Notes: generated from the letters alone by a model not told the origin. A DNA stretch of 64,000 nt from Membranipora membranacea (GCA_914767715.1 OU612075.1:8060001-8124000), one strand, 5' to 3'. Positions 35,355 through 50,200 are shown, counted from the stretch's first letter. Numbers and translations: made by a program.

Positions 35355-35525
35355 TTAACTTAGATCTCCATTTTTTGTTTAATTTTTGTCACATTAGAAG
35401 TAACCCATTAATTAGTATGTAAATAAATTATATATATATATTTATATATTTATAATTTATTTACATACTAATTAAGTTACTTCTAATGTGACAAAAATTA
35501 AACAAAAAATGGAGATCTAAGTTAA
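35355..35525. mobile_element. 171-bp near-perfect hairpin (MITE-like)
   Basis: Arms of about 80 bp (TTAACTTAGATCTCC... and ...GGAGATCTAAGTTAA) pair through TGTCACATTAGAAGTAAC, with an AT-rich (TATATA) centre. A 2-base indel lies near AAGTAACCC. No open frame. Confidence 0.88.
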
Positions 35526-35568
35526 CGCATGATACATATATATATATGTATATAAAAGTATCATGCGT
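35526..35568. repeat. Second hairpin abutting the first
   Basis: CGCATGATAC and a TATATA run pair with a shorter run and GTATCATGCG. It begins on the next base after the 35355-35525 hairpin. Confidence 0.75.
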
Positions 35569-36589
35569 TTTTCAATTGAGGAACCGCACTCCAATTTTGT
35601 TGTTTAACAAGTACAACACAAGTGAATGTTGCATTCACTGCCCGGTCTTTAGCTGACAGTGAGTTTATCTCAGTGCGCTCTAATAAATGCACTTTTTCCT
35701 AAATGCAAATTTGGTTCAAGATTGCGGAGAAGACACTGAAAACATCAATTTCATAAATGTATTTTGTAAAAATATTAAGAGCAATACAATGCCTTGGAGG
35801 GATATTTTTAAACTCATGATATATCGAGGCATCGCACCTCATGACACAAAATTTTGGTACTGGTACCATATGCTGAATCATTCGCAAGGTTACACAGCTT
35901 CACGCAGCCTGATACCAACTGGATCTGCTTCCAAATATACTCGATCATAAGTGATCGTCTCACTCAGTAACTAGTAACTGGTCACTGGTAACTGGTAACT
36001 GGAGAAAGTATATTTTTCTACGATAATTCATCGATGACCACTCAAGTTATCTAATGAGTGGTAAGAGACAATAAAGGGACTTAATACTGTTCAGGAGATA
36101 ATTACAGCAATATGTTGTTTTTGTAATCACTACTCCACCCTAGACTGGGATTCAGTCAAACAACTTGGAGTTATCTACTCAGGTTGGGTGTGTCGTTTGT
36201 TGTTGTTGTTTGATACAGACAAGGCCTCATTGTTGGCCTGAATCCCAGGCTATTCTCCACCCCTGTATCTGTACTTTCTAAGAGCAGTAGAACAAAAATC
36301 TGTTCGTTTTGTTAACACAACACCACCCCCATCTCCCTCCTACATGTGATAACATGTTCTATTGTTATCAAAACGTGGTACAGGTTTTTAATCCTGTAAC
36401 TCCTTTTAATCTCCTGAACTATAGGAAAAATACTAAGCTATGGAAAAGTTATAAGATAATATGCAGAAGAGTGAGTTCAACTTGTCCTTTAAAACACTGT
36501 TAATAACAAGTGATTTTTTTTTAAATTGGGTTAAAATCGCATGTTTGTCTATGTCCGAAGACTGAGAAGTATCAGTGCCTTAAGGACCA

Positions 36590-36725
36590 ATATGGCGCCA
36601 TGTTGCTCTCAGTTTGCAGGCAGGTCGGAGCACACCTGGGGCATCATATGAGCCCAGCAGTAGGTAGACCTCCAATGCTTGTGCAATTGCAGGCAGACGC
36701 TCTAACCAAATGAGCTACCTCCTAC
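36590..36725 (-). repeat. tRNA-like SINE fragment
   Basis: Minus strand: GGTAGCTCATTTGGTTAGAG is a textbook tRNA A box with GCGTCTGCCTGCAA after it. The B box is degenerate (AGGTCTACC). It is probably the head of a tRNA-derived SINE. Confidence 0.6.
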
Positions 36726-38125
36726 TCCTGAATTACTAATAATTTGTTATGCCGGCATTATCAATATTATATATTATATTATTAATATATATTATTGGGA
36801 GTGGTGAGATGGCATGCAAGCTATTCACTGCCAAATTCAGTTATTAGATCTTGCAGGTTTTTATTACTGTCATTTTCCAAATCATTGGGAGGTCAATTAT
36901 AATTGAAGACAGCTGCTCTGGATTGCTTGAATGGAAATTCCCAGATTTCTACTCCAAACCACCATAACACAGGCCCGTGGTTCTAGGGGAGGCAAGGAGG
37001 CACTGCCTCCCCTAGAAAGCTAAATACAGTGGCCTAAAAACACGATAATTGGGTAATCCATGTCAGAATCAGCTCCTCTGGGATTTTCATTTGCTAATTA
37101 TAAATGTCTAAATTGCTTAGGAAGAAGCTTACAGCATCCCTACTGGTTATGCTACAGATTTGCACCAGACTTTTGTCTCCCCTACCATTTTTTCTAAACT
37201 ACAGCCCTGTCATAACATATCGAATCAATCCTGTAAAAGTCATCAGCTGGGCAATGCAATTATTAGACTAGAACAGCAATGGAATTTATCCAAAAATTAA
37301 TATAGGTGTGAAGTTCAGTAAACATTAAAGTTTAAAAGGTAGCATTCTTAATTTTATTTGCGATAGAACAACTGCCAAGTATAAAGATCACGGCATTTGA
37401 TTGATTTTCTGTTAAGTTGAGGTGTAAATGATCACAACCAGTAATGGAAAAGCGTTTCTGTTAAAATACCCAGATAAAAAAAATATCTTCAAGTAGAAAT
37501 TTTAACTGAAAAACACAAAATAAAAAAGATATAATATCCATAAAGATAACTTATGTTGGACGGAGAGTCGATAGAAAAGTTCAATCAGAAATCACTACAA
37601 ACGGCTCGGAAAGACTGCGACTGGACGGAAGAACTTCTCAAACACTGTGAATAAAAGTTTAGGTGAATAACATTAATTAAATTGAATGTATCTTGAAAGG
37701 ACATGTCAAGGAAAACACAGCGGCCAGCGCCTATGTTGTAAAAAGATTGCTTGCTTTCGCTGATGATTGACCATAGATTACCATGTAAGCACATCGAAGT
37801 GAAAAAAAAATTATTTGGATACAACAGATAAGTAGTTTTCAAGCAATCAGAACCAATAATAGCCTTCACCACATCAAAGATTGTGCCGAGTAGGAGGTCA
37901 CGGTCACCATTAAGAAGGTGAGAGAACACTCTTTTATCATTCAGCTCACATGTTCGTCTCTCAATGTTCAGTTTGTGACTTTCTCTGACAATTCAACTAT
38001 TCAACTTGCTATTACGAAAACAAATCTGCATAAATTTACTAAGCAGCATTATTTGATTTCAGTATTTCCCTGTGCTCCTAGAGGTATAATATATATATAT
38101 AATATATAATATAATTGTCTATTCT
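36726..38125 (-). other. 3' flank of the fibrocystin-L-like gene
   Basis: Lies downstream of the stop codon at 38126-38128 on the minus strand. A minus-strand AATAAA occurs at about 37354, which would give a 3' untranslated region of some 770 bp. An open frame of 114 codons at 37585-37929 (minus) has no recognisable domain and is best taken as untranslated sequence. Confidence 0.4.
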
Positions 38126-38292
38126 TCAAGCAGATATTTCTGTGAGTGGTTGAGAACTTTTTCGGTTACAATAATTCTTATGAATACACCAGTCGGCTTC
38201 CTTGCACCTCTTAGAGCAGTATGAGACGAATTTACATTGTTGACATTTAGTGCGACAAACTCTACCACAGAAACAGTAGTCAACTCGCACTT
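38126..38292 (-). CDS. Exon 47: C-terminal MYND-type zinc finger
   Basis: After TTCTTTATTGCAG, in phase with exon 46 (A|AA), it encodes CFCGRVCRTKCQQCKFVSYC, SKRCKEADWCIHKNYC and about 14 more residues to a TGA stop (38126-38128). The pattern C-x-C-x3-C-x3-C-x2-C-x5-YCS-x2-C-x3-DW-x2-H-x3-C is that of MYND fingers, which bind proline-rich partners such as PxLxP in the cytosol or nucleus. The phase match and shared strand place it in the fibrocystin-L-like transcript; a separate small gene is less likely, as no ATG-started frame or promoter is evident, but it cannot be excluded without RNA evidence. Confidence 0.75.
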
Positions 38293-41200
38293 CTGCAATA
38301 AAGAAATTAAATTCTGTTGGATGTTCGTGATGCTGATTTAAAATGAGATTCACTCAGCTGAATCTATACCTATATCTACTTGCTATCTTTTTTCGTGACT
38401 TTTCCAACAGGTGCAACAATTGTATAGAAATTCTAGTAGGCCTACTTCTACAACACAATAAAAGGTTAGTTTTAAATCAAGTTCTATAAAAATTGCCTTC
38501 ATTAGGAGTGGTTAAGCTGATGAGCTGAAACCCCATTGTCAGATTTTCAATAAAGGGGTGCAGCTCAAAAGCAGGCATATTGGATGTGAAATCTGTTAGT
38601 GGAAACTGGAACTCTTTCACACTATTGAATAAATTGTGCAAGTTCTAATAGAAAAAATTCGAGGTAGCGAAAAGTGAAAACAAGCTCATCTGTGAAGAAC
38701 TCTTGGTTGAGTATCTGTTTGGAAAATATTATGCTTTGTCACTAGTTTTAGCAGGGTAATAACAAGGTTAAGATCTCAAACTACAGAAGAATTTACGCAG
38801 GTCTTACATAATTTAGTTGATTCGTTTCCATCACCTGAAAATGGTAATAAAGTTCATAACACTCACAAAAATTGATGTCCAGTATCCATTGCAAACACTG
38901 CATAGGATAACCCTAATTTGAGAACTAGCACATTGAACATGTATAACGAGGATACACCAAACAAAAACGTTTGACAGTAATTAGCAGAATCTAAGCTGAC
39001 TGACATACACATTTGCATAAAACATAACCGATTGTGATGAACATACTTCTGACATTGAGATATCTGATTACAAGTTTTGAATTGTCTCCGGCTCCAATGT
39101 TCTCGATTTTCTCTTCCTGAATAGTGAACGGTCTGTCACTTGCCACGTCATAGAAAATATACTCCGATTTGATTGTATTGTCCATACGCAATCTCACCTT
39201 CAAAGTATGCAGAACAAAGCAAATTGAAGCTTACTTCGTTAAAACCAGTAAATCACAAACCAGGCTGATTTATTTTTTGGTTTATTTCATGATAAATTAA
39301 CCGATTTCCGGGTATCTGCTTGATTAAGGCTAGATTATTTCTCATCAGCTTTCCTATTCTAAATCCATCTGACTTTAATCATTCTCATATGGATGATATG
39401 GCGTAATATGTGCAATAGGTCACAAACAAATAAATCACAAACTTTAGATCGTAGTCTCAATTTTTTGCCTCTCTCTTACCCTTATCTCTTTGAGAGTGGC
39501 GTATCTGGGTAATCTCATTTCAGCTAAGAGCGACTCTGTGCCATCTTCATCTAACCATATAGAGGTCTGCATGGCGACTATTACAATAATAATAAACCAG
39601 TGTTACGTTGATGTTTACGAAAGGATATGCTATTGAGCTAAGATTCAACAAACACCACAACACCTAGGAATTATTCAGCTTTGAGGTTCTTCCATATACT
39701 GCATTCTCATGGACAGACCAAACAGCATGAGGCCATCACTATAATATGGTGAGCAACCAACACAGAGGCACATAGCAAGTACTCACAAAACTGGATGAAA
39801 ATGAAGTTAAACGATGCAGATGTATGTGAATATGGTTATAAAAAAAGACCGTCATTAATACAGCTCTTATGATTGGTTCAATCTTAAGTCTTGGATATTG
39901 TGGCTACATCTCACATACTCTATCATCAGCTCATCACAAGGAACGGCCGTAATGAACTAATAGTACAATGATAACTAAGTATAAAGGATCACATGTTTGT
40001 TTGCCACTATACTGATCAAAACATTCCTGATAGAAGTTTATTGCAGTGTAACAACTCACGGCTAGGGCTGACAGCTCGGATCTTTGTTACGACCCTTTCA
40101 TGCAGCAGAGCCAAATTCTTAGGTCTAACTTCTTCTTCTGTCGACTCAGTGTCAACATCTTTGAATGCTTCTTGAATAGAGGGGTCGCTATTGCCAACTT
40201 TTCCGCTGTGCTTTTTTTTGATGCACACAACTAGGATAACAGCTAAGATCGCAATGAACACCAGTATGGAGCATGATACTGACACAGCTATGATGAGAAC
40301 TTTCGGCGACTTCGGCTAAAAGATGAGAAAGGAAACACGCAATATTACAAAAATGATATTATATGCGTATGTAAAGAAAAAGAATGCACCATACCATAAC
40401 AGGAAAACTTTTTTCCGTTGGCCTTTAAGCCTCCACCATTATCCTGATGACAAGATTATTATAGATGTATGTTAGTTGAAAGAAAGATGAACTGATAAAT
40501 GATAGCACATTTTCATCAATACATGCGGTAAGCAGTTTAGAGTTCCAGATATTATTACAAGGAGTATTTGATTTCAATTATAAAAGGATAGAGAGAGATG
40601 GATAGTCATGTCTTCATCAAGCAAAAAGAGTTGTATGATAAGTCTGAGAGCATAACAGAAAATCCTAGACATAATTACAGATTTCAAGTTATTGTAGTTA
40701 CTGTATTAGCCCGAAACCCAGATTGCATAAAAAGTAGATTTGGACAGCAATAAGCAGCAATATCGATAGAGAGAGGGATAGTGAGTTGAGTGAATAAGAC
40801 AGGACATGTAGATTTGCGGTTATAGAGCGGACAAAGAGTATAAAAACTTTGTTGAACTCACCTTTAAAAATAATCGTTTCGGAAAGGTTTTCATTGAACT
40901 AAGCATTGATAACCTCATATGACAAGAAGATGATGGTAGTAAAATATGAAATAAAATGATTACGTGAGCAACCATCATTCTACTTCTGACTCTGCCAACC
41001 AAATGACGGTGTGACTAGGATATATTTCCAAAGTACCATGACTGTACTATGGTGTTCCTGAACTGGCTGATCTATTTTAACAGACACTATTGTAGCGCTT
41101 GTGAGCCACCAACAAAAAATGACGTGTGATGCGAATGTTTGAAATAGATAAAGTTATGAAAGAGGGTAGATTTGATATGATGAATTATGAATGATGTAAT

Positions 41201-44200
41201 AAAGGAGAATATATATTGTTAATAATCCTTTAAAAGCATATGTAAGTATGGCATATTGCAGTGGACTTATTATGTAAAATAAATGATAAAATTGACTAGT
41301 ACTTGTAAAAGGACATTATAAAATATACAAGGTGATACAGTAGAAGCATGAGTTAAATAAGTATGATCAATTTCAAATAAATGAGGATGTTAAAATAAAA
41401 AGGTTTGTAAAAGTCAAGGAACAACATTTCAACATCTGTGAATGTAGGGTTGAACAGTCTAGTGTATCACTTTTCCGGGAAAATTGTTAGCCTTGATTGC
41501 CTTCCTTTGGGTTTTTGATTTTATTGTCAAAACAAAACTTTTGCACAAGTCTATACCACTGGCTATGAGTATTACGGGTTGTGAAGGAATCACACAAACG
41601 CTCACGTACCTCAATCGTGGATGGACCTGATAATTTCTTAACTTCAAATGTGTCAGAGCGAACTGGAGCCCAAGTTGTGCCTGTAAAAAATAGTTTCAAT
41701 AGTAAAATTCTGACATCTCACACTAAACTAGATACCACCATACATCAACTATCGTCACCAGAATGATACATTAATTTTTCTGTTGATGAAGCGCACTAAG
41801 TTATGATGTTGTTGTTGTGTTTGCTTCTCCGTTACCATCAAAAAGAAACAAAACTGCCCAGTAAAGAAATAGTTAATAATTTTCCCTAAAAATTTACCAA
41901 AGTAAAACACTCACCTTGGACAGTGAATTCAAGTTTGAAGTTGCGCCCTTCCTCAACAAATATGACTGCCTCAAAAACAGCAAATCCATTTTCGAATTTG
42001 GCCGTAGTCGGTCCCGACATGTTGAGCGTATCACCGCTTCCCGTATCAATCAGCTCTACGTCGACTAACCAATCACGGGCCAGGTTCTTTACTGTGTTAT
42101 CCTGTAATCAACCATGTACCAAATCAAATTATTTACTGCATGTCTTCCACTAAATACAGTTTTTGACAGATTTGGTGTATCATAGACTAAATGATAAACC
42201 TAGACAGGAGACTATATACAGCTAAAGTGAGGAACTTAATTGTGGGTGACGTTATGACATTGGATCTTGTAGAAGCAATGTTGCTATCATTGATTTACAG
42301 TCAACATTCCAGGTTTTTTGTTGATAACTCAATCAATTTTGATCCGATTTTCAGTTTGAAAATTGTTTTGCATTCATCATCATTATTATTAAGTTTATGG
42401 GTAGGATAGACTTTTTATCTCTCATATATGTGTATGTCAAGTTCTATCTCTTGGAGCACCTTTCTATCTATATCAAAAAATTGAATCTCTGGGGACGTTC
42501 ATCTTACACTGAAATCTTGTAATTCTATGCTGATGTCATATTCAGTAAACTGTCTGTACAGTTCCGCTATGTCATTGGACACAATATGGTGAGGTATAAG
42601 ATAGACAACGCCAGAGGTTGTCTCATTGGCCACTGGAGCTGTCTCATTAGCCGGCAGTGTTGTGTTCTCTGGCTCAATGTAAACAGGATCAGCAACAGGT
42701 TCAACAACCTAATAGAAAAAAGGATTACTTCTGTAGATATAACAGTAAACAAACTACTCGGACAACCTCCGGGTACCACTTAGGGTGCATGAATGTTTAA
42801 TCTAAAATTGTTGCCATAAGAGTAAAGCTTATACGAAAAAATGGGAGCAAGAAGATGTTTAAAGATAATATTGTCATCAGAATTCTTTTAAAGTGGAAAT
42901 TTATAGAGGAACTTACACTATGACAAACTTGAAACATGCAAGATAATTGAGTATGTTTCAGGGGTCAACTTCTTTTTTTTAATTGTTATGTCATGAAACA
43001 TTCTTAATACATCACTTGTGACTTACTGCAACTCCAACGACTGATGCATTGAGTACATTAGACAGGCTGCCATCCTGAGCCATTTCTGATAGATTAGATG
43101 ACATAGCTTTGAGCGAGTCAACCGACAGTTTAGCATCAGGGGCCACTGATGAGGGGTTGGCTGAGCCATCCGAAGGAGGATCACCTATCTCAACCTGAAA
43201 ATTGACAAAATAAAGTGATAGGGTTGTTTGATGAAGCAAGACTCAGGGAACTAGTGGGGCAATATCTGACACCTGTCCTACTAGAGATGTTAGGCATTGA
43301 GAAGGATTTACCCGGGTTAGCAATGTGTAGTTTTGTTCCATAATGCTTCTGTTTTCTCATACCTAAGAGGTTGTTTGAGGGAAAGTAAAGTGGCTAGTGA
43401 CAAGCATCTTGTCTGTTGGTTCAATCAGTTGCAAAAATATTTAGTTGTCACACAAAAAAACAGAATTTGAATATTTGAATGATTTAAAGTTATAAGGGTT
43501 TTGGCAATTCATAGGTTTTGATTCTGACTTACAGAAAAGCTGTTGACAGACTCAGTGTTTCTCTTCTTTCTATCCGAAGTTTCTCTGACTACGTTCACTA
43601 TTCTAATCTGATCCTCCGTTATACCAAGAAGTAAGACTAGATTGCGGATAATGTCATCCTGGAAGAACTCATCCACTACAAATACAACAGTACCAATGTC
43701 ATCAACAGGAACAGTAACAAAAATCAAAAAATCATTTATTTTATAATTGATAGTAATGACTATACAAATAATTGCACGATGCAAGTTAAGGAAAAAAAAT
43801 TACTCAGCTGCACTAAAATTCATAAATAAAAAGAGTGATTGCTCCTCATCAAGCTTCTCAAAATTACCAACAAGACAAATTTGTATCAATACCTGTTCTC
43901 CTTGTAAAATTTCCTTACCAGGCACTGGGTCAAGGTCGAACGATACAATGACCACATCTGATATCCAGATCTCGATAGGATCCGGTCCTCTGACCAGCAC
44001 ATATAAAGTCTGGGCCCATTTCTCCATGAAATTACTTCCACTGACAGAGTCGTCCAGCTTAGGCCAATACTACAACACAATCACAGGTAAATGAAAAGAG
44101 GGTATTCTTCATCAACAGTTACTTGCTTTTTTGGTATCTAGAAGTCATAATATGCGATACATAAACAGAAGGGATGAGAATCCTGTTGACCCAATTAAGC

Positions 44201-47200
44201 AAAGGTAATGTCAAAGACCGGGGAAGGATGGTTCATGTTGTATGTATTTTTGAAATGTAAATCCTGAGCTATCTAAATTTACTAATATCAACAACATAAT
44301 GTCACATGAGGTAACCTTACTACTTACCTGGTCATCTGGTAGACTCGGGTCTTTAGGTTTGAGGATGTATTTACCATCTACTATCTCAGCATTGTTAGGG
44401 AAGATGACAACACCATTCTTGTACACATCCAATCTCAGTGGTGTGGAGTAATACAAACCTAGAGAGTAAAAGATTGTTGGTTAGATGATAAGATAACCAT
44501 TTACCAACAGAACAAGGGTATTCTGAGAGGAGCAAGGCATATGATCATGGATGCAAGATGGTCTGAAAGTTTCACTGTATGTAAATTTGTAGATTTGAGA
44601 TTGATTGATTTGAACTCATTCCAGTCCACTGTGCTGAGGGTAAAGCGTTTTTAAAATAACACAGAGTCAAAATGTGGCATACTCTTCAGGTCGAATATCT
44701 TTTTGAAGCCTATAGTCTATGTAAATTCGCAAAACAGTTATAAAATAGCTCACCTAGTACCACAGCCTGGTCCTCTGTCACATCTAAGAAGTGGTATCTC
44801 ATCTTTTTAGGTGATGAACCAGTCAGGTGAATGTCATAGGATTTATCCATGGCTACTATACTGTAGAAAGTGGAAATCCTCTTCTGACATGTGTAATGAT
44901 GACACCAACCATGGTCCATGGGGCCGTTTATCTGTAAGTATAATAATATTTGTCAATAAATCAACTTTCGTCTGACAACCGACAATTGTCGGCTTGCAAC
45001 TGACAAACAACAACTGTCAGTTGTCGAACGACCACTATCGACTGGCATCTGATTACTACCAGCACGCGACCGACACCTGGAAACTGGTAACTGATGGCTT
45101 GCAACTGAAATACTGACGGCTGGCAACTCACAAAATGACGACCAATTCATAAAGAATTAAACTCATATCTAACACATTCAGTTCATTTGAATTTTCATCG
45201 CACTTTCGTTGGCAATGACTATGACCCTTGTATCCTGTGAAAACTTTTGATTCGGTGATTGCCCTCCACAACTTTGCTTAATGTCATTTCAGCATAGTAT
45301 TGCTATCTACACACAACCGTTACTCTGCTACCTGATCTACAAAATCTTATTTTTGATTTGAGTTGGGAACATACCAGATCAACAGTCTGCTCTCCTAGGA
45401 CAGCCACTGGTGAGATCCTCCTCAGCTCCGTATCACCGTCCAAAGACTCGATAATCATCATCTCATAATCATATTCTTTGCATTCATAGGCGACCCAATC
45501 TGTGTTCCATGTGCAGTTGTCTGTTCCTGTTCCAATGATTCCTATATCAAAAGAAAAACTCACTAGTGGGTATAGGCATAACGTAACATTTTAGCAAGCC
45601 TTGGCTCAGGTGAAATACCTGCCTGTTACAGCAAGCAAGTTTCGACGACATGATCTCAAAAATGTGGTAAACATTAACAGCAGATTATGTTGGGCTCGCA
45701 ACATGGCCTCTGCTTGCCAATAATTATGTTCTATATCCCTGACTGAAGCCACTGACACATCTGCCATGCCAAGCTGCTCTTACCCTTATTTGGAGCAATA
45801 TCATCTATTGGGATTCTGCTGCCGTCTATTCTTGTCAGCATAGTTTTAGGTATTCTATAGTCACCCAAACCTCGCCTGGGGTCACCACCCCATTCAAAGG
45901 CTGAGTCTGATATAATAGTGCTGGCTATTCCATCACCAGTGGTAGAACCATCTATGTCATGGAACATAAGCTTCTTCATGGCATCGCAGTCCATGTCAAC
46001 ACAATCTGAAGGATTCACTTGGCTACAAAGAAGATCAATGCAATACGTGGATGTAGGTGGACAGCAAATATCCCAAATTAAAACGCCACCATAACTGCAT
46101 TGAATTCCATGAAATTAACAGAGAAAAATAAATTGAAGAAAATACTATACATGAAGATTTAGGGTTCATTCATTTCCAATTCCTTTTTCCATTTCATGCA
46201 ATTCAAACCCAATTGAAACTTCTTGCAGTAAGTCACTACTGTGAGCTGCTTAGTGTCTTCTGGATGAATCCACTCACCCCAAACTAGGACGTAAAAACTG
46301 AAACCGGTTGGTTTTCGGAGAGTCTTCATAAACAAGGTTTGACAAGAAAAATGGATGTAGAGCATCCCCATTTTTGCCATTAGGTCTGAAAACAATGTTT
46401 CTTCTGCCACATGTGCTTCCAAAATCAGTAATCAGAACATCTAGAAAGATAAAAGGGTATATATGGATTGCAAAAAGGAAAAAAAGGGAAAGATTCTCAA
46501 ATAAGATTGTTTGTTGACTTTTGTTTTACAATGGGCTTTGAAAATATTTTACTAGGAACTGATTAGCCAATGTGTTGGCTCTGGTTGGTGGGTGGAGAGG
46601 AAGAAGAGCCAATGCCTCCCCTACCCACCAATCAGAGCCAATACATTGGCTAATCGGTTGCTAGTAGAATAGTGCAGCTCCACTCTATAATGCTTATAAC
46701 AGTTAAATACTGGTAATTATACTGATTTTCATATACTGTTTTATCATACTGATAATTATATTGTGCTGTGATAACTATACTATGCTATTTCAACTTACTA
46801 TCAACTATAGTTTTGCCATCCATATTAGTGTAGCTGGAACACTTATCCCAAGGTTTCTTGGGTGCCGGGACAGGGCTGGAGAGGAACGAGGTCATCGTGA
46901 AGCCTATCTTACCACCTCCTGGTCCCCTTGGTCCTCTCTGTACCGAAGTGAGTACAGCCACTTCTGGTACTACATCATAATCGGAACAATCCCATAAGTC
47001 TGATTCACCTGCAACCACAAAACAGTAATTTGATTTGTTTTGTTAATTTCAACTTAGCCAATCATCTTCAGTATTATTGCTATTGTTGTGGTTGTCTTCT
47101 ATTTTAACTGATTTGATTCATCTAGATTTAGATAAGATACAGGAGCAGATAAACTCAATTCTACAGGAAGGATGCGATGCCATATTATAAGACTATAACG

Positions 47201-50200
47201 CTAATCTTTAACTGGTTCAATGTCTGCACAGTTTTTGTTATACATACCAATCATTCATTAAATTAGGAAATATACAAACGATTGCATCTTATTTTTGATG
47301 TTTCACAATTAGCTGCCTCATGCCTCTGCTATGACACACCTGATTTGACACGATATCTTACCTATCATCAGTGAGTCCTTGAAGCTGACATATTTGTTGT
47401 GTATCTGATGTGAGGTTGCAGCAGGTGAGAAAATGAGAGGCATTATGCTGTTCATATTATCGGCTAGAATCACATTCTCAATTTCAACTGTCATCCGAGG
47501 ATTGACGTAGATTCCAAAGTCATAAGCCTTCCAGATTATGAAATTGGCAATCCTTGTACATCTGCAAAAAAGAGACCTCAATAACTGCCATAGCAGGATA
47601 CTCGATTCACAATTCTGCTGCCGAACCTGTGCTAATTAGTTTAGTATTCATGTTTATCTAGTCGATTGATTTGCTCTGACTGGTTGCCTCTCCAACACAA
47701 CAGCAAATAAGAACAACTTGGTGAGTGTTCAAACCATTAAATTGTCTCAGAAAATGGGTCATCCTCGAAATAAACCTGCTATGATCCGCGCACATTTCAA
47801 AAGAATATATATATATATATTATATACAAATATGTATATATGTCGGTCAATTAAAGAGGTTATCACTTGACCTAAATATGCATAGTCTATAAGACATGCA
47901 AATCATCAGTTAGTTTATGTATCATAAGTTTATGGCTCATCGATACAATTTGTTTATCAGTTCTGAAAGGACACATGACCTGTCGTTAGCGACGGGTGCG
48001 TAAAGACCCATAAAACCTGTTGCGGGGTAGTCTTGAGACATAGTAATACAGTCAAACACCCCCAAATCTCTGATTTTTGTTAAACTAATGTTATGTGCCT
48101 TTCAGAACTGGGTTAGTTTTGTAATGATGCATACCCAGGTTGGCCATCTGGTGCGAATATATGAACACCATGCAGGACAGAGTGGATAGTGTTACCAGTG
48201 AACTGAGCTACTCCTGTACAGACCTCTCCATCTGTGTGGATTCTGTGAGTAAATACATACCATTTATATATATATATAGGGAAATTTGAATAAATATGTC
48301 AATTATAATTCCATTTTAAAATTTTTATCAACTACAAATTACCCCATAGCTTGATCATATCTTCGGCGGGATGAGATGCTTTTTACTCAATAGATATCAT
48401 ATCCCCAGCCATGTTTCATCAAAAAAATCAGACGAGACCCTATCCCTCTGGATAACCAGAAAGGCTTATAAAAAAAGATAGTTTATTATAATTAATAAAT
48501 AAATATTGAACAGCCCATACCCATATTCATTCTGATCTATTGAAGCAAAAGGCATGTGGCTTCATGAGTTTTTTTAACTATTATTTCTGCATTTATATAC
48601 ACAAATCAGTTGCAAACCCCTTGGCTTAGACCCTTGGCTTACCCAAGCTTCTCGGATCCAGCCACAGCGTTATCAATAAGTGTAGTTCCTAGTGAGTTAT
48701 GGATCTCTATGGAAGCTTCCCATGGCTGCGGATCCGTTTCTACTCTATCCAGATAACCTCCTGAGAATACCATCAACGTCACCAGATTTCTGACAACACG
48801 AGTCAACCTTGCCTCAACGATGATACCTAGAAATTACAAAAGTTACAAAAATACTAAGTTACAAAGTTACAATCATATAAAGTTACAAAAATACAAAGTT
48901 GCAAATATAAAACAATCATTTATCAAGTTTTTATTGGTTACACCAAACTCAGCCCTTAGTGATTTTTCATTTGGTAATTATCATTAGAAACAACTTAGCC
49001 CCTGAAACTGATCAAAATTATCACACTCCTTTTCCGTGTGTTAATGAAGAGAAAATGAATTTTCGTTACCTTGTCCAACAGTGTGGTGGATGATATTGTC
49101 CTCTAAGGTGGCACTGTGTGTATTGAGTAAGCCTATAGCTGGCGCAAACCCATCATGGAATGAACAGCCAATCACCTTGTTAGGCTTGTCAGAATCGGGG
49201 TTTTCTAGGTTGAGGTAAGCAAGCGAGTATCTTGGATCATATTTGGCAGTGTATCCCTCCTGTCCAGAGTGATAGAACTCTACATTTCCCAGGTTTGCAG
49301 ATCCTACAATGGTTACCATGATTATTATGAAATGTTTTGATACATCGAAAGCGGAAATAACAACTATTTTAGACAAGGAAAGACATAAAAAACTTGAAGT
49401 TGCTATACTAAAATTGATACTAATTTAGTGCAAAGAACATGACTTCTGGAGCTTTTATAAGTATTGTTTAGATTGCTTTTTCCTTTGGGTTTTAGGAAGA
49501 AAATCATTTCATACAATAGGAGTTGGACATGAAATCTTCATCATGCACAGAGCCTACTCTCTTTCTGAAGTTGTCAAGAGCCAACTATCAAGTTGTAATG
49601 AAATGCTGTCACTTACCTATATGCACCCCGCCTTCACGGTCGGTATATTTACCAACAATAACACGAGCCCCAAAGCTGTCAGGTATTAATCTGCGATAGT
49701 CTTCTCCCACAATTTTGATATTACGAGTGATCAGTCCAACTTCAGCAGACATAGTGAAGGAATAATCTCCTCTTGTAATCCTACCACCTGTACAGGATGT
49801 TAAAATATTTACAAAATTGTTCGCATAAAGATCTTCATGCAATATTTGGAAGTTTACTGGTTTCAACCTGAAGACCTTAACAATAAAGCTATTCAAGAAT
49901 CAAGTTGAAACTAGTATTAAAAGCTTTGTGGTTCCCACATTGCCTCGCCTTTCAGCATGACCTGTCTGATAACATACCTATGTGCTTGTGTTGCACAGCT
50001 GACACCAAGGTTATGACATCACCATCCTCATTTACTGATTCTATGTCTAATATCTCTGTGTGGAATGCTTCAAAATCTGTGGTGGCTAATACTATCTGCT
50101 CTCCAGCCTAACAGAGAATGAGAAGAGTATTCACTGTTAAGTCAAAGTTGTACATGGTAAGGAGTCAAGGTATAGGTTCTGATTGGCTGATGGGGGAGAA

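Noticed and set aside
37585-37929. 114-codon minus-strand frame downstream of the fibrocystin-L-like stop
   Set aside because: No recognisable domain and no suitable acceptor joins it to exon 46; it is better read as 3' untranslated sequence.
40820-41002. Frame and possible 37-base exon (about 40862-40898) in the last extracellular intron
   Set aside because: It would enter in phase 0 but leave in phase 1, while the transmembrane exon needs phase 0. Direct joining of exons 43 and 44 keeps the frame.
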